From Atherix ibis (lineage: Eukaryota; Arthropoda; Insecta; Diptera; Athericidae), in assembly GCA_958298945.1 (NCBI GenBank), contig CATQJD010000001.1, forward strand, positions 763,209 through 827,208: a DNA stretch of 64,000 nt, read 5' to 3'. Below, one piece after another: positions 1 to 11,445 of this stretch. The notes under the pieces were generated by a model. It saw only the letters and a list, made by a program, of their open reading frames with translations, had not been told where the DNA came from and did no database searches. Numbering within the stretch: position 1 is the first letter of the stretch; each line of letters begins with the position of its first letter. The position numbers and the translations under genes are program-made.

Positions 1-610
1 TTTTGCTTTAGATAGAAGTTCAATTTATAAGAAAAGTCTAATTCTTATAGAATAGATAAGTCTAATAGCAGTTCAATTAAAGTAAATTAAGTAAAACATT
101 TTTGGGTGATAGAAAATATAATGGATATCTTCATCAAATATACAGAATTTGGTTAGTTGATAACAATCTTAAAATCGAAAACGTTACTACAGCAATCGAT
201 CTTATAATATTCAAGTGGTTAAAAAATCTTATAAAACTGCGGTAGGACTTCTGGAACTGTTATTTTATCAGCAATCCGATAAGAGTATATATACAAAAGA
301 TAACTCGAAAAATTATAAATAAATATTGCTCGATAACTCTGCTCATAAAAGTGGATACAAATCTCATACTGAAGTGCATGGGAACAAGTACCATATTTAC
401 ATCGCGATTATAAAACATCTCTTTTAGGAAAGAACTAGTAGTGGGATATATATATTAATCTTCCTGCAGAATAAATTCATTATACTTATTAGGATAAAAT
501 AAATTAGTCAAACATCTACATCTCCTTATATCATTACAACAAGCCGGCCGCAACCATTTAACAGCGAATCATTTTAATTCTAACAAAATAATTTATTAGG
601 AAAAATATAC
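1..610. other. AT-rich stretch without recognisable gene
   Basis: Six-frame reading gives only short, stop-interrupted frames. I see no RNA gene, no inverted-repeat end and no protein motif here. Confidence 0.5.
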
Positions 611-614
611 CCAA

Positions 615-900
615 AATCCTAAAATTGACTTAGTAGAAAACAAAGTGGATCATAAGGCACACCAACCTGAACTTAAGTAAAAATTAGTGGAGAACGATGA
701 TCATAGCATAAGTAATTTAATATAAGATAATAATATTATAAGATAATAATACTGAAGTTTAAACCGCACATCCTAAAATTGACTTAGTAGAAAACCAAGT
801 AGAAAAGAACGATCGTAAAGCACACCAACCTGAACTTAAGTCAAAATTAGTGGAGAATGATGATCATAGCACAAGTCAACCATACACATAAGATGTCAAT
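615..900 (+). repeat. Imperfect direct repeat with coding-like texture
   Basis: A block of about 100 bp starting near 617 recurs from 771 with small indels. Both copies share the words tcctaaaattgacttagtag, cacaccaacctgaacttaag and aaaattagtggagaa. The plus-strand translation is rich in Lys, Asp, Glu and Asn and contains stops (for example VENDDHS and AHQPELK in both copies). This could be a decayed repeat in a gag-like or other disordered protein. No family is recognised. Confidence 0.45.
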
Positions 901-960
901 CGAACTGACAAACCAATATTTTATGGAGATACTCAAAAGTTTTAAATAGAACCAACCCAG

Positions 961-1660
961 ATTGTAAGAAAATAAAAAAAAATATAATGATATGATATAA
1001 TAAAAAAAATTGCAATAAAATATGTAATTTCAATTTTAAAACATGTTTTTTTTTAAATATGTATTACATGAATTGTTTGCTTTTATATTTTACATGATTA
1101 AAGATGATTTTGTAGCGCGTATACTCTCCAATGAATACAACATCGAGGTGTAGTCGTAAAAATCGTTTTTATTTTGTCAAATTTTGGTAAAGTATATTCA
1201 TCAGATATATATTAAATTCCGCATTAAAACTCATTACAAATTTGTTGAAACCATTTCATTTTCTCAGTTTCTTTAACATAAAAAATTTGTCACATCAAAT
1301 ATTAGAAAGCATTTTTCTAATGCCATTCAAGTCGGTAGACCCTCCATTCCACTGAAGTCCATGATAATTATTGTATAGCCAATATAGATTTATAAAATAT
1401 AGCTTGTTTCTAAATATAGATTTATAAAATTTTGGTCGTAAAATAAAATGTTGTAGTTGATTATATTGACCAAGTATTGCAATCTCTTTCAGGATAATTA
1501 GGTTTCCTATTGTTTATATATCCTGTATATCAATTACCTACATTATTTTAATTTTCTGACTTCATCATTTAGACTTGTCTATTAGACAATTCTATTGTGG
1601 TTTATTGAGCAGTATGCTGAAGTTGAGTCTGAAATGTTTGCTGTTATTTTAAATGCAATT
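961..1660. other. AT-rich stretch, nothing recognised
   Basis: There is no sustained reading frame and no transposon terminus that I can identify between the direct repeat and the retrotransposon relic that follows. Confidence 0.45.
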
Positions 1661-1707
1661 CTCATGTCAACGGGCCCCGATTTGATTGTCTCGTTCTGAT
1701 GACAGCA

Positions 1708-1759
1708 ATTTATAACTGCAAGTGGAGCTTTTAATTATGCTCCACTTGCAGTTATAAAT
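1708..1759. repeat. Perfect 21-bp hairpin
   Basis: The arms 1708-1728 and 1739-1759 are exact reverse complements (arm atttataactgcaagtggagc reads back as gctccacttgcagttataaat). They are separated by a 10-nt AT loop. It lies just upstream of the Ty3/Gypsy reverse-transcriptase relic and may mark a small inversion or foldback rearrangement. Confidence 0.8.
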
Positions 1760-1859
1760 GCATTGAAATACGTGGATGATTCTTATACAACTGTTGAAAT
1801 TTAGCACACATATGCGCACTTTGGACATTATAAAATCTGCACCTAACATATATTATTGC

Positions 1860-2494
1860 CGTTGTTACGTGGAATTGAAAAGAAATCGAATGGTAGATAC
1901 ACGTACGTTCACTGGAATCGCGCCAAACTGCTATCGAATTAACATACAAGATTATCCCAGCCTGAAAGGTTAACGACTTCCACGGTAGTACATCATAAAA
2001 TTATGACTGAGCAACAGGTATTTACTCGACCACGACGATTGGAACCCGAAAAATTGGAAGGCGCTCGAAAAGAATTCGAAATATTAATTGAAGCGGGAAT
2101 ATGTCATCCATCAAGCAGTTACTGGACAATCCCAGTGCACATGGTAAAAGAAACCGATGGTTCATGGCGACTATATGGGGATAATTACGCTCTAAATGCG
2201 ACCACTGTTCCAGACAGCTGTGCAATAGCCGAGTTCGTTAATTATTTGAAAGGTAAGACCATTTTTTCAATGATCGACTTGCAAAATGCTTTTCATCAAG
2301 TTCTAGTGGCCGAAGGAGATATCGAGAAAACGGCAATCACGACACCATTCGGTCTTTTCGAGTTCACATATATGACCTTTGGATTATGTAATTCTATGCA
2401 AACTTCCCAATGCTTATTTAACGAAGTTTGCCGTGGCTTCCATTTCGTGGTCGCATATATCGATAATTTGTTTATTATATCTTCAAAATTGTGA
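1860..2494 (+). pseudogene. Ty3/Gypsy protease-RT linker and reverse transcriptase relic
   Basis: The plus-strand frame at 2003-2494 (163 aa) is the N-terminal half of a Ty3/Gypsy reverse transcriptase. RPRRLEPEKLEGARKEFE is the start of the domain, followed by the motifs FSMIDLQNAFHQV (first catalytic Asp) and TPFGLFEFTYMTFGL. The YxDD box reads YIDN, so the second Asp is lost and the copy is dead. Just upstream, 1860-1973 encodes a linker (VELKRNRMVDTRTFTGI) typical of the region between protease and RT. RNase H and integrase are absent: the frame stops at 2494 and an unrelated LINE fragment follows within 60 bp. Lineage within Ty3/Gypsy is not resolved. Confidence 0.8.
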
Positions 2495-2547
2495 ACATTT
2501 ATGAAAAAAATTTCATAAATGAAAAATTTTTCATAAATATTTCACAA

Positions 2548-3269
2548 GTTGAAAGCAGATTACTTTAGATGTAGAAATCTTCTGTGTCAGACATCGATTG
2601 GAATACGTTATACAGGATCATGGAGAGAGTCCCACAGAGATCGGTATTGGGCTTTGTATTATGAAATTTAATATATGTTAGTATCCTCAAGTTCTATACC
2701 CCAGAGAAACGTCGCATTCATCGATGATGTTGCTGTGCTCATGGTAGTGAAATGAGTGGAAAAGGTGAAACAAATCTGCAATAAGACTATTGCATATCTG
2801 CTTGACTGTTGGTTGTTAGACTTCTACTTGTAGACCATAAGACGGAGGCAGTGCTCATTACGAGTAGGAAAAATAAAGAAGGCATTGCCATCATAATTGC
2901 TAAATATGAGGTGACCTCGACGCCATCGATGAAGTACCTATAGGTGACCATAGTCAGATCAATCTTGCTCTATGCTGTACCGATTTGGGCAGATGTGCTG
3001 AGTTGAGCAACTTATATAAGTAGAGTTCTATCAATCTATCGTAGGAGCGAAAGAAAGGAAACCAGGTCGCGATGGCAAAGCTATAATATATATTTAATAA
3101 TAGATAGTGTTCATATAAAGAAAAAGAAAAATGATAATATAAAAATAAGTATATATAAGAAGGAAGCGCTTGAATGTGGAGAATAAGCAGTGATGGACAT
3201 TCGTCAATTTTCAATGCTATTTGACATATTCATAGAAAAATTATTTTGTTAGTATATGAGCTTTTAATG
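2548..3269 (+). mobile_element. R1-like LINE reverse transcriptase fragment, copy 1
   Basis: The plus-strand translation with stops shows non-LTR RT motifs. These are GVPQRSVLG near 2624-2651, the FIDDVAVLM box (equivalent of YADD) near 2713-2739, and LLYAVPIWADVL near 2962-3000, which corresponds to the conserved ILYGAPVWA motif of R1/LOA-type LINEs. A stop follows MVVK. The segment recurs at 6252-6950 with the same stop, so both derive from an already decayed copy. It is 5'-truncated relative to copy 2. Confidence 0.7.
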
Positions 3270-3484
3270 CTAAAACTCAAAGTAATGCATTCCACTTATC
3301 CAAGCCTCAAACCAAATGCAGTCGCATGCAGCAAATTTGACGGATCCGATAATTTTTTAAACGTGTTCCAGAGCTTGTGTATACATATTACTTTCATGAG
3401 ACAAATTCAACGATTTATCAATATCTAACTCGATTTCCTAATCACCGGGCATAACGAACCCAGTTACCGACTTCATTGCACAAA

Positions 3485-3600
3485 TTCCATCAAATTCAGA
3501 AGGCTCATTAATTTTCTTACTTTCAAAAGTTTCATCAATTTTCTTAAGTTCAGAAAGTTCATCAATTTGCTTAAGTTCAGAAGAGCGCTAATTTTAATTT
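3485..3600. repeat. Short tandem repeat, about 36-bp unit
   Basis: The phrase attcagaa(g)..tcatcaattttcttaagttcag is repeated roughly three times at about 36-bp spacing. Read on the minus strand it gives a 12-residue pattern such as LNLRKLMKLLKV repeated. The surrounding 61-codon frame is probably a by-product of the minisatellite, not a gene. Confidence 0.55.
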
Positions 3601-3659
3601 CAACTTCAACCGAATTTTCATCAGTATGGTCACTCGAATTATATTTGTACTTAAACATC

Positions 3660-5810
3660 TCTGCTACTTACGAAATCATTCAAATTTAATTTTAATACTG
3701 TATCACGAGTGAAGATTCGACTACTTAGTGCACGGTTGAAGTGAACTCAGTGTTTCTTTGTTTGTATGAGCTGACAGGGTAAATAACCTTTATATTTTTT
3801 TATTTAAAAATTTACGATCTCTTAATACGGAGAAAACGAACTCATTATTTAGCAACACGAGAACCTCATGAAAGAAGTTTATGTATCGAAATCTGACTTG
3901 ACACATTACTTTTGCATATGTATTTATTTGCCCAGTACTTATCCTTTTGTACGTCGACAGCTATAGTTGTATATTTAATTTCGTTCATTTATATTGTAAT
4001 AAAATTTTAAAAGTTTAATTCATCAAATAGAAATATTATACAATTACTGAATAAGAAAGCATCATCTTCTTTTACGAGAGCATTATTATATCTTGATATT
4101 GCTACATCAATATAAATATCCCTTTCATATGGTCACACATATAATAATTGGTATTGCGTTTAAATACTTCCTTAATTACTATTATTAAACGGTGATAGGA
4201 ATGATGAATAAATTTTATTCTTATATTTTGGTAGATTGATATAAAAAATTACACCATTTGTTACTTCAAGAAACATTGTTTCAGCTTTATACCAATAGAT
4301 TTTAATAAACAAATGTTTTCATATTTAAAGTGTTCTTAAGTTCGGCCTTATTTTATGCAGTATATAAATTTGTAATGCTGCTCTTGTTGTTGTTATTGTT
4401 ACTACTATTATTTAACGTATTATACACCAGCATTCCTATATTCCGCTTGAATTCATAGTGTCATTATGTTATTTCTCCTCTTGAGTTCATATAATTATTG
4501 ATTAGGGGAGAAACCGATTTTGATCAACAACTCTTTACGTAAAAAACTTAATCGCTTAATGGTCACAGATAAATAGATGATATTAATTAGAGTTTCCTCT
4601 ACTTTCTGTGGAGTACTGTAGGATGAAATTTATGTAGAATATATACACTGTTGGTGTTTACATAGGAACCAGAAATAGCTTAGCATTCAATACAAAATAC
4701 CGTACCAAAAGGATACCAATAGTTCACGTTTTATTCAAATATATTACTACTAAAGCTTCGATTTCGGCTTTTAGTGTTTTATTATTTGCAGTAAAATTAA
4801 CGCTTTTATGGCTATTTAAATCTTAAAGAAGACTTCGTATATAGTTATCCAAATCATCAATTTCATAAAAATCTACGGGAATTTCAGTTTTATACTCATC
4901 AATACATAAAATATTATTTTCAATATATACATTTAGTATAGAATAATAATTCTGATAATCAACTAGACCCCACACATAATTATCAGGTAATTAATTCAAT
5001 ATGCAGTGAATATTCAGCTGCAAAAGCTGAAGAGTAACCCGTAAGTGTAAGTGTTAACGATATTATAAGGACTGATATAACATTTCAAAAATGACTTTTA
5101 TTTACGAGTCATGGAATATCTCCATTCATCAACATCAACAAACGAGCTAGCCATATTTTAAACATGCATGTACAGTTCTAGTCAAAAATAATACAGAAAT
5201 ATAATATAAATAGTTATTAATAATTTCATTATAGGTAGGTGAGTATTTCTATTGGTTAACAGTTAAAAAAGATAAACGTCAACTATAAAGTTATTAAATT
5301 ATTATAATGCTAAGTTCGAATTTGCAGCACCTTCCTTATCAAGTAGTATTGGTACTGAAGAAGCACATATCAATTTTATGAATAAACATAGCACTCGCAT
5401 TGCGTACATCTTAGCTATTATTTATATGTTGCAGAAGAATCGGCATAAAAAAAGTACTTGGACCCGATGATATACCTTGTATTACGCAAGAAGTCATTAT
5501 TGCGGCATATAGTAGTAATTATATATATCAACTAAATGTATTTATATTATAATATTTATTCACATTTCATGATATAAAAATTTATAATATTTATTTACAT
5601 TTTAACATATTATATTAAAATTAATAATATTTAGTCATACACATATATTATTATATTAATATTTTTTGAAATTTACTCTGTTCATTAAACTTAACTTATA
5701 ATCAAACATTTTAACATCAGTGAAGTAAACTTGAAATATTTTCCTCTCAGCCGACTTAGATTAAATATTTATACGTATATATAACATTATATATATAAAC
5801 ACATATTTAT
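3660..5810. other. AT-rich stretch without recognised features
   Basis: Only short frames are present and no conserved protein motif was found on either strand. No terminal inverted repeats or RNA genes are visible. Confidence 0.4.
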
Positions 5811-5813
5811 ATA

Positions 5814-5863
<50 letters not shown>
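5811..5863. repeat. (AT)n microsatellite
   Basis: An almost pure run of TA dinucleotides about 50 bp long. Confidence 0.95.
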
Positions 5864-5864
<1 letters not shown>

Positions 5865-5934
5865 TGTTTTATTAATATATGTACTACAGGAATCAATACG
5901 CTACATGGCGAATCCAATATTACTTAGTACATGT

Positions 5935-6950
5935 TTAAGTGGGAAAATTTTCCTCAACGTTGGAAGACGCAACACCTCGTGCTGCTTCAAAAGCATAGGA
6001 AGTGATCATTCATCCTATTGCCCAATTTGTCTTCTACAAACGGTTATATTTCATGCAACCGATTAAAGAAACTCGCCGAAGGGCAGAAGCAAGAGTGCAC
6101 TCTTTATTGGGTACTATCAATTAGATCGTCAGCACTGCGGGTATGGCCGTGGAAGATAAGAGTTTGAGAAGAAGTTCCATAAAGTACTACGTGATGAATG
6201 CCTCCGACTCGATGAATTGGGATTAATGGGTGTTCTAGAATACAACAGCAGGTTGAAAGCAGATTACTTTAGATGTAGAAATTTTCTGTGTCAGAAATCG
6301 ATTGGAAAACGTTATACAGGATCCTGGAGAGAGTCTCACATAAATCGGTATTGGGCTTTGTATTATAGAATTTAATATATGTTAGTATTCTCATGTTCTA
6401 TACCCCATAGAAACGTCGCATTCATCGATGATGTTGCTGTGCTCATGGTAGTGAAATGAGTGGAAAAGGTGAAACAAATCTGCAATAAGACTATTGCATA
6501 TCTGCATGACTGTTGGTTGTTGGACTTCTACTTGTAGACCATAAGACGGAGGCAGTGCTCATTACGAGTAGGAAAATTTGGTAAATGTGAGGTGACCTCG
6601 ACGCCATCGATGAAGTACCTGTAGGTGACCATAGTCAGATCAATCCTTCTCTATGCTGTACCGATTTGGCAGATGTGCTGAGTTGAGCAACTTATATAAG
6701 TAGAGTTCTATCAATCTATCGTAGGAGCGAAAGAAAGGAAACCAGGTCGCGGTGGCAAAGCTATAACATATATTTAATAATAGAGAGTGTTTATATAAAG
6801 AAAAAGAAAAATAGATAATATAAAAATAAGTATATATAAGAAGGAAGCGCTTGAATGTGGAAAAGAAGCAGTGATGGACATTTGGCTATTTTCAACGCTA
6901 TTTTACATGTTCATAGCAAAATTATTTTGTAAGTATATGAGCTTTTAATG
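5935..6950 (+). mobile_element. R1-like LINE reverse transcriptase fragment, copy 2
   Basis: From 6252 this copy repeats 2548-3269 closely, including the FIDDVAV box near 6418-6444 and the stop after MVVK. It extends further 5'. The stretch near 6001-6035 translates as SDHSSYCPICLL, the conserved SYRPICLL motif at the start of LINE reverse transcriptases. The stretch near 6180-6215 (KYYVMNASDSMNWD) matches the DVKNAFNSxxW region. Many stops and frameshifts are present. A deletion near 6575 distinguishes it from copy 1. Both copies end at the same word, gcttttaatg. Confidence 0.7.
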
Positions 6951-7010
6951 TTTATAAAATTTGTATTACGAGTATCTTTATCAAAATTTTATAAACATAA
7001 AAAGCGCATA
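6936..7010. repeat. Imperfect hairpin at the 3' edge of LINE copy 2
   Basis: The arm 6936-6962 and the arm 6983-7010 are reverse complements with a few mismatches, around a core tttataaaattt/aaattttataaa. The loop is about 20 nt. Confidence 0.6.
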
Positions 7011-7490
7011 TTCTTAACTAGTAACCTCAAAGCCCTCCTCTGTCCTATCGTATCAGCAACACTGGCTATCAAGCACGCCAAGAGCAGTGATCAGATATTC
7101 CGTTAGTATAGTCCTAATTAACCGTGCTTCTCTGGAACTACACTTTATTTTACGAGTACCTTCCTCCTTCTTCTGCCATCACCCATAAGTATTGTAAATA
7201 TTGCTAATAACTTCTCTTTTTACAGTTCTAAGTTTAAAAAAATGTTGTTGTTTTTTATTTATAGAAATTGATTATTCACTTCTTCCATTGCAAGTATAAA
7301 TTTAAAACAAAATTACGAACAAACGCCTAACTTTTACTAAGCCATACGGGTACATCATTGGTTACTATATACAATATGTTTTTCTTCGTTTTTTTTGTTG
7401 CCAATTTTAAATTCTTTTCTTTTCTTTTCTGTACTTTATATTATTACATGTTATATGTATCAGTATTTAAAGCTTAAAACATATTTATTA
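7011..7490. other. No recognised feature
   Basis: AT-rich sequence with short frames only; no motif recognised. Confidence 0.4.
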
Positions 7491-7613
7491 GTATTCGACT
7501 CATTGTATTTCTATCTAAACAAAAATCTGATCGTTATAAATTATATGTAACAGGTACAAATAATTTATAACGATCAGATTTTTGTTTAGATAGAAATACA
7601 AAGAGTCGAATAC
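7491..7613. repeat. Near-perfect 53-bp inverted repeat
   Basis: The arms 7491-7543 and 7561-7613 match as reverse complements at 52 of 53 positions, with a 17-nt loop. A transcript would fold into a long hairpin. It could be a foldback element, a snapped-back end of a transposon, or a hairpin-RNA source. No protein frame accompanies it. Confidence 0.85.
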
Positions 7614-7619
7614 ATATAG

Positions 7620-8149
7620 GGGAAAATACCCATCGATGTCTAAAAAAGAACGGGATGATTTATTTTATAGATTTGAAAAATCACGAGACCAATGCCATTT
7701 CAAACGTCAATTAACTTAGAATGAAAGGGCGGGAGTGAGCAGTTCTGTTGCAGAAGTATTAGCATGGTATAGTAAACGCGAATGGAATTTTTTATAATGG
7801 GATATATGTAGTTCACGAACGAATGGAACATTTAGAGTATGACGGATAACAGTGTTTCATACATAAAAGGAAGCATTAACAGTTTTTCGAAGGATTCGTG
7901 ATTGCAAGATTTGGATTCGATGGGAATTGGAATGCTTGTTTGAACCCCACAGTTTAAGTACGTACACATATGTCCATATCAGTTTCAGTATAGTATTGTA
8001 TAGTAGTAGTTTCCTTTTTAATGTCAATTTTGACCTACTGTCCAGGAGTCATAGAAATTGTTTGTATCGTTCGTCAAGTGTCAGATTAACCGTTTATTTA
8101 TTGAGTTTCAGATTAACCGTTTATTTATTGTAATTTATAGCTTATGCGC
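7620..8149. other. No recognised gene; one 23-bp direct repeat
   Basis: The word tcagattaaccgtttattta occurs twice in tandem near 8081-8129. Otherwise only short frames are seen. Confidence 0.4.
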
Positions 8150-8760
8150 ACTCGTTTTATCAGGAGCCTTTTCTTTGGCAGAGAGCAAAAGTAATATGAG
8201 CACATTCTTGCCTTACTCTCCACCTTTTTAATCAGATATAGTTCTGTAGAATAGTTGTGGCTATAGAAACATATTTATGATGTGTAAGGATGGCTGTATC
8301 ATCAGCATATATTGTGGTTAAAATATTATTGTAGTAAGAAATTATGGGTATAATTTTTATAAATAGTGGGACCTCAGATACTACCCTAAGGGATACCGGC
8401 AGATATAGTATAAATTTTACAATAATTAATATTCTTAGCTACCTGTAAATATCGGTCTGAGAAATATCATTTTAGGATATAGAAATAACCAGAAGGCAAG
8501 ACTCACTACACCTAGTGAGCATGCTATATATTGGACAACGCGATGACACTGTTGAATAGTGGAATGCCCAGTTCAAATTCCAAACTAATGCTGAATCAAT
8601 AAGAGGAACCTTGGTTTCAATAAGAAGATCAATTGGTTTTAGGATTATGTTTTCAAGAATTTTAGATAAAATGAGAAAGCGTCTTATGGGTCTGTATAAA
8701 GTAGGACGGTTTTTGGGTTTGTTAGATTTTGGGGTCAATTTGATAATGGATAATTTTCAA
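8150..8760 (-). mobile_element. Jockey-like LINE reverse transcriptase relic
   Basis: Read on the minus strand from 8740 downward, the translation gives KPKNRPTLYRPIRRFLILSK followed by ILENIILKPIDLLIE, the RT N-terminal motif of Jockey-clade LINEs (SYRPISLLP..SKILEKLI). Further on, near 8400-8368, a decayed GIPxGSxxGP motif is seen. At 8309-8298 the catalytic box reads TIYADDTAILT with an intact YADD. Stops and frameshifts separate the blocks, so this is a 5'- and 3'-truncated dead copy. Confidence 0.75.
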
Positions 8761-10379
8761 AATGAAAGAAAAAATAATGTGCGGTAGAGGTTATTATAAA
8801 TATTAGTCATAGAACTAGAGTTTTTTTTTTATTTATTTTAGGATGTCCGAAGTTATTAGGCCACATCCTAGGGCTTTTGTGTAGGATAAGTGTTATATAA
8901 TGGATTTAACTTTGGAAGGAGTGAAGAACTTAGAAGTTTTTTGTCTTTTACCTAGTGATTTCTGAGTGCATATCGATAATAATAATATTGAATAGAAAAA
9001 AATGGCTATACTCTTTTTTTCTATTTAATATTATACCTTTCTAAGATTTTTTTTGAAACAGTATTTAAGTTTTTATACAGTATATAAATATTTTATTGTG
9101 TCTTTTCAATCAACTAAATGTACTTAATTTTAAGATCTTTCAATATCACTAAATATAATAATATTGTTTTATTACTTTATTTTAATGTTTTATTCATAAT
9201 CATTATCCCGTTTCTGCGATACGTTCAATCAGTCCGACTATCAATACGACACTACAAAATATTTTTAAAAAAATTTTCATACCGAAGATCCAAAAATTCT
9301 CGACCTTTTTCTTGGTAAGTTAGTTCAACAACAAACTCCGTTATCTTTCATAGCATCTCATAGGGCTCTCCCCTCTTTCATTCTAAAAAAATGTCCTGCT
9401 CGTTAACAGTACGCTGGGGCATAACGGTCATACCTCCAAGTACTTAATTTCGAATTGCACGAAGTTGTAGAAATTGGACTGCTTGAACACATGATCAGGG
9501 CTACCAAAACAAGATTTTTACTTATCACTTTGAAACGAATGAAGAAAATCTAATAATATTTATTTTGAAGCATTTGAAAATATAGTATATATATATATAC
9601 TGTAGTTGCTTTTAATATATTGAATACATGTTGCTGCGATTTGATTTTCAATTTTATTCACTTAAAAATAATGTATATAAGCAGCTTTATATCGACAAGG
9701 TATTGTTTCCATTCTTTGTAGCAGTGCCGGAAGGTTTTAACTAGAATTTCCGTTATCTCCTCGGTTACGCTCCTATTGAATTATCAATTTTTACAAATAA
9801 ATTAATATTAAACACTTTCACAATTTTAAAAATAATGTATATTAAATATTTATAAACTAGAGAAAGTTATTTGCTTAGGTATCATCTAGGGTTACGAATT
9901 ATATAAATATTAAGGAATTTGGCATAAAGTAATCAGTATTCTACTTTTGATCAAGCAAGTCATGATGCCTTAAAGTATCGGATCCGAATAGCAGCTGCAT
10001 TCAATAATGATAACGTCATTGGCAAAGACTACTCCGCCTTAATACTCAATCTGAGTATGGGTAGAGCAGTGAAATCATTTTTATTAATAAGAAAAATGGT
10101 ATGATTTATCTAGTGTCAATAAATCCAGATTTATTTTAATATCTTCAAGATTCACCTACTCGAAAATATTTAAATCTTACAGCTACTTGCAAATCACTGC
10201 TGACACAATGTCTGGATATAAAATAATTTTTTCAGCATAATAATATATTTGTGTACAAGAAAGTTAAGTATTAGATCCACATTTTTCCGAAACTGTTGAA
10301 ATTAGCTATACGGAAAGTTCTGTTGTTCTTTTTTTATGTGGTCATAGTAGAACGTTAACTTTTTGTTATTATTTTTTTA
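8761..10379. other. No recognised gene
   Basis: AT-rich sequence with scattered short frames. A short (TA)n run lies near 9584-9600. No transposon ends or protein motifs were identified. Confidence 0.4.
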
Positions 10380-11000
10380 ATTAGGCTCTAAAATTCTATC
10401 AAATTCATTTCAAATTCATGACGAAAATCGTCAATCTGTGGGAGCCATATTTCGTAAAATTTGTAATAGTTTTTGTCGTTATGATGGTCCATCTGAGCTT
10501 GCAATCATGAATTGGGGGATAAATTTGAGTCTAATTGTTTGGTACAAAATATACCAACCACTGCTCATGCTCATACAGGTCGTGCAACTGAAAATATTAC
10601 TTCATTGAGTAAAAGTATTGCAGATGATTAAGTTTCATCCGTTTCACGGTGTTCTCAAAAATTGACCCTCTCTGAAATGACCACATGGCAAATTTTGTAC
10701 AAAAATATGGATTAAGAGCCTTATAAAGTCCAACTCGTGAAAAAAATAATAACGAAGAAACAATCGATTTATTGAAAATCAAACTCAAGAGAAGTGTAAT
10801 TTCACAAAAAGATTATGTCAAAAATGTGATCGAAAATTTTGTGAAAAGGATCGATGTTTATAAACATTATAGTTCACACACAATTTAAGAGCTCAAAACT
10901 AATATCAACCGTGTCATCCGTGAAATAATTAATACAGAAATTTAATCTAAAATTTTGCAAAAAGGATCGAAAATGTCCAATACTATCTTTTATTCATAAA
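10380..11000 (+). mobile_element. Internally deleted IS630-Tc1-mariner element
   Basis: Plus-strand fragments of a mariner-superfamily transposase are legible between stops. ENRQSVGAIFRKICNSF is the N-terminal helix-turn-helix start. HTGRATENITSLSKSIADD and SEMTTWQILYKNMD..EPYKVQLVKK continue the DNA-binding half. The whole DDE core is missing. After about 10800 C-terminal pieces follow (VIENFVKRID, then NRVIREI and NFAKRIE), so the C-terminal segment appears twice. This is a non-autonomous relic of the same broad group as the copy at 20521-21199. Confidence 0.7.
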
Positions 11001-11320
11001 TAATAAAGTCTTTATAATATATTACATAAAGAATGGCGGAATTTTCATACAAAATGTGTATTTCATTCAAAATTTTAAAAAAATTCTACTTGGTAGACCC
11101 TACATGAAATGAATTTTGGCTATCAATTAATAAAATCTATTAATTGTTACGGGAGACCTAAATTGGCGTGCCCTAGATTCGCCAACGCGGTTTTATTGGA
11201 TTATGTAGTTATCGGGAGAGGTGCAAGCTGATACTGCATATTAAAGGTAAATGTGACAGGAGTTGCCACAGTGTTACAATATCGCTCTAAGTGATACCAG
11301 TCTCAACTACTATTCTGCCA

Positions 11321-11395
11321 CACGGCCTGTATGGTGCAAACAATATGCAATAATCTTTCGGATTATTGCACATCGTATGCACCATACAGGCGGTG
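11321..11395. repeat. 35-bp imperfect hairpin with 5-nt loop
   Basis: Arms 11321-11355 and 11361-11395 are reverse complements at 31 of 35 positions around a tttcg loop. The size and loop are compatible with a small hairpin RNA precursor, but no conservation test is possible here. Confidence 0.75.
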
Positions 11396-11409
11396 TAGTA
11401 GTATAGCCA

Positions 11410-11445
11410 CATATGATGTCCACATTGCATATGATGTCCACATTG
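11410..11445. repeat. 18-bp tandem duplication
   Basis: catatgatgtccacattg occurs twice head to tail at 11410-11427 and 11428-11445, just beside the hairpin. Confidence 0.9.

Noticed and set aside
2496..2538. AT-rich palindrome of tttatgaaa/tttcataaa repeats
   Set aside because: The symmetry comes from low-complexity A/T runs; it may be a joint between two relics but proves nothing.
3246..3428. 60-codon plus frame
   Set aside because: No motif, and its start overlaps the end of the LINE fragment; length is expected by chance.
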